Program-made: the position numbers and the translations under genes | From: an uncultured Nitrospinaceae bacterium | Lineage (GTDB): Bacteria; Nitrospinota; Nitrospinia; Nitrospinales; VA-1 | Assembly: GCA_938073925.1 (NCBI GenBank) | Contig: CALJGH010000147.1 | Coordinates: 1-22,002, forward strand | Reading direction: 5' to 3' | Length of the DNA: 22,002 nt | The notes under the pieces: generated by a model | Told to the model about the DNA's origin: nothing | Databases searched by the model: none | The model's input: the letters and a program-made list of their open reading frames with translations, nothing else | Part shown: piece by piece, positions 16,766 to 22,002 of the stretch | How the letters are laid out: each line of letters starts with the position of its first letter | Position numbering within the stretch: position 1 is the stretch's first letter

Positions 16766-18290
16766 TTCAAACAACAAACAGGGAAAAGTAATTCTCGTTG
16801 GTGCCGGGCCAGGGGATGCGGGTCTGATGACCTTGCAGGGGAAACACTGGCTACAAAAAGCCGATGTCGTTCTTTTCGACCATCTGGTCAACGAAGACCT
16901 GTTACGTTTTACGCAAAAAGAAACAGAAATTATCTACGTTGGCAAAAAAGAAGGTGTTGCCAGTCTCAAGCAGGAAAAAATTAACGCTCTGCTTGTTGAA
17001 AAATCCAAAGAAGGAAAAGTTGTTGTACGACTCAAAGGCGGAGATCCTTTTATTTTTGGCCGTGGCGGTGAAGAAATTCAAGCCGTCAGCAAGCTACAAA
17101 TTCCCTTTCTCATTGTTCCCGGTGTCACATCGGTAACCGGGGTTGCGGCCTATGCTGGCATTCCTTTGACTCATCGGCATCTTTCTTCCACCCTTTCCAT
17201 TATCACAGGAAGTAATGAAATAAATCAGGACGACATCCATATCGACTGGGAAAAAATAGCTTCCCGATCGGGCACCCTCGTGTTCTTGATGGGCGCGCGC
17301 AAATTGGTTTTGATCGTGGAAAAACTAATGAAGTTTGGTAAAAGCCCAGAAACACCCATTGCCGTTATTCAATGGGGAAGCACCGCGCGCCAGAAAACCT
17401 GGAAAGGAACTCTCTCTACCATTGTAGAAATCGCTTCCAAAGAAAAAATCTCACCCCCCGCCCTCACCATCATCGGTGAAGTTGTCAATCTCAAACCCGA
17501 TATAGAATGGTATGAACACTTACCCCTTTTCGGTAAAACCATTGTAGTAACCCGTAAGGGAGACCAGGCCGAAAGCATGATTGATCGGTTGCGGGAATTG
17601 GGCGCAGAACCTTTTTTCTTCCCGGTCATCGAAACGATTGCACCCGATGACTGGGCACCACTTGATGACGCATTGAATAACCTTTCTCGTTACGATGGTC
17701 TCATTTTTACCAGCGTTAACGGAGTCCGTTTTTTTTCACAACGTCTCAAAGAAATCCAACAAGACATCCGCAATTTAAAAGGGGTACGAGTCTTTACCAT
17801 TGGACCGAAAACAGCCGAAGCCGTCCATGATCTGGGAGTTTGCGTCGATGTCGTTCCTGAAGATTTTGTCGCCGAATCTCTAATAGAAAGTATTGGCAAA
17901 GAAAACATTTATGGGAAACGTTTCCTCATTCCCCGCGCTACCGTTGCCCGCGAAGTTCTCCCTGAAAAACTTCGAGAAATGGGAGCAGAAGTGGATGTCG
18001 CTCCTGCTTACCAAACCGTTTTACCGAGAAGCAAATCCGATGCTCTGGCAAAAAGACTGCACTCAGAGAATATCGATGTACTGACATTCACCTCGTCGTC
18101 CACCGTCAAAAATTTTCTCGCCTTAACCGGAGAAGCTCTCTTACCGAAAATTAAGAAAACCCGCATCGCTTGTATTGGCCCCGTCACCGCAAAAACTGCA
18201 GAAGAGGCCGGATTGAAGGTCGATATCCTTCCCCAGGAATATACGGTCTCATCCTTACTCGATGCCATTGAGAACTACTATAAGTCTTAA
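16758..18290 (+). CDS. cobA-hemD: Uroporphyrinogen-III C-methyltransferase / uroporphyrinogen-III synthase fusion
   Basis: A 510-residue bifunctional enzyme. Residues 1 to about 255 are the SUMT (CobA) domain: VGAGPGDAGLMTLQG, RLKGGDPFIFGRGGEE, GIPLTHR. It adds two SAM-derived methyls to uroporphyrinogen III, giving precorrin-2 for siroheme and cobalamin. Residues about 257-510 are uroporphyrinogen-III synthase (HemD): IVVTRKGDQAESMI, DGLIFTSVNGVRFF, and the late LTFTSSSTVKNFL. It cyclises hydroxymethylbilane. The fusion joins consecutive reactions at the branch from heme to siroheme/B12. The ATG at 16758 overlaps the rsmA stop by 8 nt. The frame is open further upstream to 16674, but those 28 residues lie inside rsmA and do not resemble CobA. 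Other tetrapyrrole genes (hemA, hemC) are not nearby. The B12 branch fits with the B12-binding radical SAM protein in this window. Confidence 0.95.
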   Translation: MNNSNNKQGKVILVGAGPGDAGLMTLQGKHWLQKADVVLFDHLVNEDLLRFTQKETEIIYVGKKEGVASLKQEKINALLVEKSKEGKVVVRLKGGDPFIFGRGGEEIQAVSKLQIPFLIVPGVTSVTGVAAYAGIPLTHRHLSSTLSIITGSNEINQDDIHIDWEKIASRSGTLVFLMGARKLVLIVEKLMKFGKSPETPIAVIQWGSTARQKTWKGTLSTIVEIASKEKISPPALTIIGEVVNLKPDIEWYEHLPLFGKTIVVTRKGDQAESMIDRLRELGAEPFFFPVIETIAPDDWAPLDDALNNLSRYDGLIFTSVNGVRFFSQRLKEIQQDIRNLKGVRVFTIGPKTAEAVHDLGVCVDVVPEDFVAESLIESIGKENIYGKRFLIPRATVAREVLPEKLREMGAEVDVAPAYQTVLPRSKSDALAKRLHSENIDVLTFTSSSTVKNFLALTGEALLPKIKKTRIACIGPVTAKTAEEAGLKVDILPQEYTVSSLLDAIENYYKS

Positions 18291-18318
18291 ATCCCTTCTT
18301 TTTTACTGGCAGTTCCCG

Positions 18319-18324
18319 TATAAT
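18319..18324 (+). promoter_or_regulatory. Consensus -10 box before the parvulin-VOC-mqnC unit
   Basis: A perfect TATAAT lies in the 80-bp gap after cobA-hemD. The region 17 bp upstream (TTCTTT, 18296-18301) is a poor -35. Together with the strong terminator at 20240-20278 it would define an independent three-gene transcript. Confidence 0.4.
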
Positions 18325-18370
18325 TTGGACATATAAATTACTCCACAACGTAAAGGGCGAGGATGCCATA

Positions 18371-18748
18371 ATGTCACCCATAAGATCTATTCGAGTCAGT
18401 CATATCGTTTTAACCACAGAAGAACTGGCAAATGTTCTGCTCGATCATTTTAAAGATGATGAGTACAAGGACAAAGAAATGCTGTTTAAGATGTTTGCAA
18501 AAATGGCAAAAAAATACAGTGCCTGCGGAACTCGAAACAAAGGCGGCGATTTAGGCTTTATCGAATTCAATACCTCCGCGCCCGAACTTGAAAAAGCCGC
18601 AATGGAAACCCCTGTGGGAGAAATACGCGGCCCCATAAAAAGTAAATTCGGATACCATATTTTTGTAGTAACCGAAGAAGAGGCAATGGGTGATCTAGGT
18701 GTTGATGGACTCTCACTACCTGCTGGTGCCGGCCCCGGAACACTTTAG
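18371..18748 (+). CDS. Parvulin-type peptidyl-prolyl cis-trans isomerase, cytosolic
   Basis: A 125-residue single-domain protein of the PpiC/parvulin (rotamase) family, which speeds cis-trans isomerisation of prolyl bonds in folding proteins. Visible family marks are the opening IRVSHIVL, a helix followed by AKKYSACGTRNKGGDLGFIE, and the end AMETPVGEIRGPIKSKFGYHIFVV, equivalent to the conserved GPVxTxFGYHII. There is no signal peptide or chaperone-type N-terminal domain, unlike SurA or PrsA, so it probably acts in the cytoplasm, like E. coli PpiC. A short glycine/leucine tail (GLSLPAGAGPGTL) follows the fold. GAGG lies about 9 nt before the ATG. It is the first gene of the unit with VOC and mqnC, 9 bp before the next start. 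The substrate is unknown. Confidence 0.88.
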   Translation: MSPIRSIRVSHIVLTTEELANVLLDHFKDDEYKDKEMLFKMFAKMAKKYSACGTRNKGGDLGFIEFNTSAPELEKAAMETPVGEIRGPIKSKFGYHIFVVTEEEAMGDLGVDGLSLPAGAGPGTL

Positions 18749-18757
18749 TTTCTTATC

Positions 18758-19153
18758 ATGCAACTCAAAGGTATTCATCATATTGCTCTCAATGTAAAGG
18801 ATCTCGATCGAGCCGAAAGGTTCTACATCGACATATTGGGATTCCAAGTAACACATCGATTTTCCAAAGGACTGCGGCATCTTATGCTGGAAACCGGAAA
18901 CGCCGCCATCGCCCTTTTTGAGGCCCCTGAACTGGAAGTGAAAGAAGCCATGAACATTCTAAGCGAAGAAGGCTATCTACACCTTGCCTTCGAAGCTAAC
19001 CCAACTGACTTTGAAAATATCGTCAAAGAACTTCAATCTAAAAATATCCATATAGATAACGGCCCGGTTAAGCGAGGCAATGGAGAGTCCATCTACTTCA
19101 ATGATCCCGATTACAACCATCTGGAAATCCATTGCGACATTCCCAATGACTGA
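18758..19153 (+). CDS. VOC (glyoxalase/bleomycin-resistance fold) family protein
   Basis: A 131-residue protein with the paired beta-alpha-beta-beta-beta modules of the vicinal oxygen chelate superfamily. The first module begins GIHHIALNVKDLDRAERFY and continues DILGFQVTHR. The second contains YLHLAFEA and ends SIYFNDPDYNHLEIHC. Likely metal ligands are H7 or H8, H75 and E123. Family members include glyoxalase I, methylmalonyl-CoA epimerase, ring-cleaving dioxygenases and fosfomycin/bleomycin resistance proteins; the sequence does not decide among them. It overlaps mqnC by 8 nt, and this coupling is the best clue to its role, perhaps in quinone metabolism or stress. There is no good ribosome binding site, so translation probably depends on the upstream gene. 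Confidence 0.85.
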   Translation: MQLKGIHHIALNVKDLDRAERFYIDILGFQVTHRFSKGLRHLMLETGNAAIALFEAPELEVKEAMNILSEEGYLHLAFEANPTDFENIVKELQSKNIHIDNGPVKRGNGESIYFNDPDYNHLEIHCDIPND

Positions 19154-20219
19154 ATCCATCCTAGAAAAATCAATTGCAGGGCAACGCCTTGAAGCTTCTG
19201 AAGCGGTTAAACTGTTCAGCACAAAAGATATTTTATTGCTGGGAAACGTGGCATCGCGACTGACTCGAAAAAAAATTAAAAAAGATAAAACGGTAACCTA
19301 TATCGTTGATCGCAATATCAACTACACTAACATCTGCGTCACCGACTGTTCCTTCTGTGCTTTTTACCGAAAAGAGTCTGACAAAGATGCATACGTCCTG
19401 CCTTTTGAAACCATTGCAAAAAAAATCGAAGAAACCCTGGTACTTGGTGGACAACAGATTTTGCTTCAGGGTGGGCATAATAACAATCTCAAAATCGATT
19501 ATTTTGAAGACTTGTTTAAAAATATCAAAGCAAAATATAATATCCATCTCCATGCACTCTCGCCTTCCGAGATACTGCATACCAGCCGGATATCTAAAAT
19601 ATCTCTAAATGAAACTTTAAAAAGAATGAAGGCCGCGGGGCTAGACTCCATACCCGGCGGCGGCGCAGAAATTCTCGTGGATCGGGTACGGCAAATCATC
19701 AGTCCAAAAAAATGCAACAGTGACGAGTGGCTGGAAGTAATGGAGCAAGCGCATCAAATGGATATCCCCACTACCGCTACCATGATGTTCGGTCATGTGG
19801 AAACCTTGGAAGAGCGAATTGAACACCTCAATCGGCTCCGTCAATTGCAGGATAAAACAGGAGGCTTCACCGCTTTTATTGCATGGGGGTTTCAACCGGG
19901 GAACACCGAGCTACAAGGACAAACAGGAATAAAAACAGCCGTTAGCGGATTCGATTATTTAAAGACTCTGGCTATCAGCAGAATTTTTCTCGACAACTTT
20001 GATAATTTGCAATCCTCATGGGTAACACAAGGACCTAAAATTGGTCAGGTTTCTCTTTACTATGGAGCCAACGATATGGGAAGTACAATGATGGAAGAAA
20101 ATGTAGTGGCCGCCGCAGGCACTGTCTATTGCCTCGACGAAGAAGAAATTAAAAGGCTCATCACCGATGGCGGCTTCACCCCTCAACGCCGCAATATGCA
20201 ATACCAACCGGTAGATTGA
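19146..20219 (+). CDS. mqnC: Cyclic dehypoxanthine futalosine synthase (MqnC), radical SAM
   Basis: MqnC converts dehypoxanthine futalosine to its cyclic spiro form in the futalosine pathway of menaquinone synthesis, using SAM and a [4Fe-4S] cluster. The 357-residue protein has the cluster motif CVTDCSFC (C64, C68, C71) in the characteristic context NYTNICVTDCSFCAFYR. It also has LLQGGHNNNL, HALSPSEI, GLDSIPGGGAEILVDRVR, TATMMFGHVET, and the ending GFTPQRRNMQY, all typical of the MqnC/MqnE group. MqnE and CofG/CofH are the closest alternatives; length and motif order favour MqnC. The start at 19146 overlaps the VOC stop by 8 nt; an upstream in-frame start at 19080 lies inside the VOC gene and is rejected. 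No mqnA, mqnD or mqnE lies in the window. The gene is followed by a strong terminator. Confidence 0.92.
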   Translation: MTESILEKSIAGQRLEASEAVKLFSTKDILLLGNVASRLTRKKIKKDKTVTYIVDRNINYTNICVTDCSFCAFYRKESDKDAYVLPFETIAKKIEETLVLGGQQILLQGGHNNNLKIDYFEDLFKNIKAKYNIHLHALSPSEILHTSRISKISLNETLKRMKAAGLDSIPGGGAEILVDRVRQIISPKKCNSDEWLEVMEQAHQMDIPTTATMMFGHVETLEERIEHLNRLRQLQDKTGGFTAFIAWGFQPGNTELQGQTGIKTAVSGFDYLKTLAISRIFLDNFDNLQSSWVTQGPKIGQVSLYYGANDMGSTMMEENVVAAAGTVYCLDEEEIKRLITDGGFTPQRRNMQYQPVD

Positions 20220-20239
20220 TTTCAGATAAAAATAAAAGG

Positions 20240-20278
20240 AAACCCCCGCTCCTTTTCAATAAAGGAAGACGGGGGTTT
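20240..20278 (+). terminator. Strong intrinsic terminator after mqnC
   Basis: AAACCCCCG (20240-20248) pairs perfectly with CGGGGGTTT (20270-20278). An inner CCTTT/AAAGG stem lies in the loop, and TTTTG follows. On the minus strand the flank TTTCCTTTTATTTTTATC is also T-rich, so it could stop transcription from both sides, including any from the recombinase remnant. Confidence 0.85.
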
Positions 20279-20301
20279 TGAAAATTTCATAGTCGATCTG
20301 C

Positions 20302-20493
20302 TTAATATAATTACGGGGCACGACGACCTAATAATAATTACACCGAAGCCTTATCGTTACCTTTGGCAAGCATGAAAGCTGTGAAAGACTGCCGTAATGA
20401 ATGCGGAGTCACTTCCTTTCTAGCGGTCAAATTTCCACCTCGCTCACTATAGAATAGAAATCCCTTTAAAATTTGATAGTTCCGGTTTTTCTG
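20302..20493 (-). pseudogene. Remnant of a tyrosine recombinase (phage integrase/XerCD family)
   Basis: Reading leftward from 20493, about 50 codons are open (after a TAG at 20496-20494) to a TAA at 20340-20338. They include FLFYSERGGNLTARKE and VTPHSLRQSFTAFMLAKG. This matches the C-terminal catalytic part of XerC/XerD-like recombinases: a LF-S-R-GG strand, then (I/V)TPHxLRHSFA with the catalytic HxxR. The usual histidine after LR is glutamine. Beyond the TAA the same frame reads LLLGRR, which resembles the following VQxLLGH motif, so the TAA may have been CAA, and a further TAA follows at 20313-20311. The linker before TPH is shorter than usual, and the N-terminal and tyrosine-containing parts are missing. 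The gene is clearly dead; the family call rests on a short stretch. Confidence 0.65.
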
Positions 20494-20500
20494 CTACATT
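20473..20500 (+). promoter_or_regulatory. Candidate promoter for the methyltransferase gene
   Basis: TTGATA (20473-20478) and TACATT (20495-20500) are spaced by 16 bp, about 57 bp before the methyltransferase ATG. It overlaps the recombinase remnant, so it may be new or fortuitous. Confidence 0.3.
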
Positions 20501-20556
20501 CAAAATCGGATCAAAAAAAATCATAAAAGTATAAAAAATAATCTTTTTCTCTCGAA

Positions 20557-21384
20557 ATGAAAAAAACTCTAATTTCCGACGATTCCCCCTTTCTGACCCG
20601 CGAAACCCGGAAAAACCGATGGGCCATTCCCTATCACCCCGAATGCCTCAATGCCAGGCTTGACCATCTGCTGGTAAAAAATCAAGAATATATCCAAGGA
20701 AAAAGAATTCTTGATGTTGGATCCCATATGGGAACATTCGCTTATGCGGCTTTAGAATCCGGTGCCGATTTCATTGAGGGAATAGATACAGAAGAAAACA
20801 TGATTCGGTTAGGACAGGAATTATTTAAGGAACTAAATATTGCAAAAGAAAAATATTCCATGGCCGTTGGCAATGCTCTGGAATATTTGGAGAATATTGA
20901 GGAAGGAAGTTTTGACACTGTGCTTTGCTTGGGAATGCTTTATTACACAACCGAACCTTATCGACTGCTCAAGCTCATGTTGCGTGCGGCAAAAGAAACG
21001 GTAATCCTAGACACTTTCACAGCGGCCTATGCTGCTATTCAAGGGAAAGAGGCCCCGCAGGTTTATGAAAGTGTAAATGAAGAAACACTAAAACTTCCGA
21101 TTCTTCTCACCGCGTTGACGCAACCCGAAAAAAAGGATTACACACTGCCACATTCCTTTGATTATCGCAGCAAAGACCTCAGCCTGATCACCTTGCCGAG
21201 CGCTGAGTTACTTGAAATCTGGTTCCAGTCTCTGAACGCCCAATTCAAAAAAATGGACTGGTCAACATATGGAACCCGGCCTTGCACTTATCACGACTTG
21301 CTCACACCCGATCAAAAAAAATTCTCTCACTGGGCCGATGTCTATACCAGCGGTATCCGAGTTTCCTACTTGTTACATAAGTAA
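20557..21384 (+). CDS. Class I SAM-dependent methyltransferase
   Basis: A 275-residue Rossmann-fold methyltransferase. Motif I is ILDVGSHMGT (residues 51-60), where SH replaces the more usual G-x. It is followed by the acidic IEGIDTEEN (73-81 region), VGNALEYLENI, and SFDTVLCLGMLYYTTEPYRLL corresponding to motif IV, then a helical insert and a C-terminal cap. The DVGSHMG...YYTTEPYRLL pattern recalls DUF1698/CmoB-like and other small-molecule or tRNA-modifying methyltransferases, but the substrate is not identifiable. There is no Shine-Dalgarno sequence before the ATG (CTCTCGAA). The gene sits immediately after the recombinase remnant and converges with the next gene, 8 bp between stops. No partner genes point to a pathway. 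Confidence 0.8.
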   Translation: MKKTLISDDSPFLTRETRKNRWAIPYHPECLNARLDHLLVKNQEYIQGKRILDVGSHMGTFAYAALESGADFIEGIDTEENMIRLGQELFKELNIAKEKYSMAVGNALEYLENIEEGSFDTVLCLGMLYYTTEPYRLLKLMLRAAKETVILDTFTAAYAAIQGKEAPQVYESVNEETLKLPILLTALTQPEKKDYTLPHSFDYRSKDLSLITLPSAELLEIWFQSLNAQFKKMDWSTYGTRPCTYHDLLTPDQKKFSHWADVYTSGIRVSYLLHK

Positions 21385-21392
21385 AAATTAAT

Positions 21393-22002
21393 TTAAGGAT
21401 TGGGACCATAAAGTTTGTTCGCTTCAGCAGCAACTTTACCGTGAAGGTATAAAACCAGCCAGCGTTTACCGCCCTCTTTAACAACTCCAAACGCCACATC
21501 TCGCAAAAGGATTTCTGGCTGTTTTTTTTTCAGGGTTTTATATAATGTATGCGACCACTTAGCGATACCGCCTACCTGATACTTGTTCACCCATTCCAAA
21601 ATCTTGTTTTGCCCTAGAGGGAGAGCAATGTCTTTCGCTTGCGTCAATTTTGAGACTCGAATTTTTAAAATTTTATTCAATACGGGTTTCTGGCCTAATC
21701 GAGCAACCCCCTCTAGAGAATCGGCAACCGACTTGAGCAAATCGCAAACGCGTACTTCGTAAATGGGGAAAGTAGAGTCGGAGTGGTAATATCTGGCAAT
21801 TTGCTCTGTCAGCATAAAATAAATTTGCCCGATCTTTTGCCAAGGAATTACGGTCGGTGAAAAAACGATCTTTTTCTTAGAAGAATCGATAATCGTTTTC
21901 ACATTTTCAGGCATCGGTATATCCGGTGCTTCAGGCAGTTTTTCCATTTCCGCAAGAATAGCTTCGGCTTCCACCACTCCCTCATCCTGATTGCCTCCAT
22001 AG
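21393..22002 (-). CDS. Unrecognised protein, N-terminus possibly beyond right edge
   Basis: The frame is open from the stop at 21393 to the end of the window. The visible part is about 203 residues and soluble: an acidic N-terminal stretch (LAEMEKLPEAPDIPMPENV), an alpha-rich middle, and a C-terminal strand-rich piece, RWLVLYLHGKVAAEANKLYG. No membrane helix, signal peptide, metal-binding cluster or known catalytic motif is seen. The start may be GTG at 21977 or 21974 (GAGGGA lies very close upstream), giving about 194 residues, or the gene may continue beyond the window. It converges with the methyltransferase gene. No family is recognised and none is proposed. Confidence 0.6.
   Translation of the reverse strand, partial: YGGNQDEGVVEAEAILAEMEKLPEAPDIPMPENVKTIIDSSKKKIVFSPTVIPWQKIGQIYFMLTEQIARYYHSDSTFPIYEVRVCDLLKSVADSLEGVARLGQKPVLNKILKIRVSKLTQAKDIALPLGQNKILEWVNKYQVGGIAKWSHTLYKTLKKKQPEILLRDVAFGVVKEGGKRWLVLYLHGKVAAEANKLYGPNP

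Noticed and set aside
19080..19145. Upstream start for mqnC inside the VOC gene
   Set aside because: The 22 residues are out of character for MqnC and read through the conserved VOC C-terminus in another frame.

Overview
The window is a stretch of ordinary bacterial chromosome, AT-leaning by eye, from a free-living Gram-negative-like organism. It carries housekeeping genes (prfB, pckA, pdxA, rsmA, cobA-hemD, mqnC) mixed with large lineage-specific proteins: a glycosyltransferase fusion and a two-propeller NHL protein. Futalosine-type menaquinone synthesis (MqnC), a CobA-HemD fusion and pdxA-rsmA linkage would fit Nitrospinota or a deltaproteobacterial-type lineage. That placement is an inference; there is no rRNA gene to settle it, and no tRNA, CRISPR array or intact mobile element was seen.

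Layout. 1-2826 is on the minus strand: prfB, with its programmed +1 frameshift, overlaps an RNase Z-like metallo-hydrolase gene by 4 nt, followed by the start of a polytopic membrane protein that leaves the window on the left. From 2918 the plus strand takes over. A sigma70-like promoter precedes a 1135-residue GT-C/TPR/GT2 fusion, then come a B12-binding radical SAM protein, a 514-bp gene-poor gap, and a 1157-residue protein with two six-bladed NHL propellers around a long helical core. A spermidine-synthase-like gene (12117-13034, minus) converges on the NHL gene.

From 13091 on there are metabolic genes on the plus strand. ATP-type pckA has its own leader, with a near-perfect palindrome. 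A tightly overlapping set pdxA-rsmA-cobA/hemD follows (PLP synthesis, 16S rRNA dimethylation, uroporphyrinogen III synthesis and methylation towards siroheme/cobalamin). Then comes a unit of a cytosolic parvulin, a VOC protein and mqnC, with a consensus -10 in front and a strong intrinsic terminator behind.

Between that terminator and the next gene lies the degraded C-terminal part of a tyrosine recombinase (minus strand, about 20302-20493), recognisable by its TPHSLR motif and carrying in-frame stops. The window ends with a class I methyltransferase (plus) converging on an unrecognised gene (minus) that runs off the right edge.

No undescribed multi-gene defence or mobile system is evident. 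The most unusual items are the three-part glycosyltransferase, the propeller-coil-propeller protein and the recombinase remnant.
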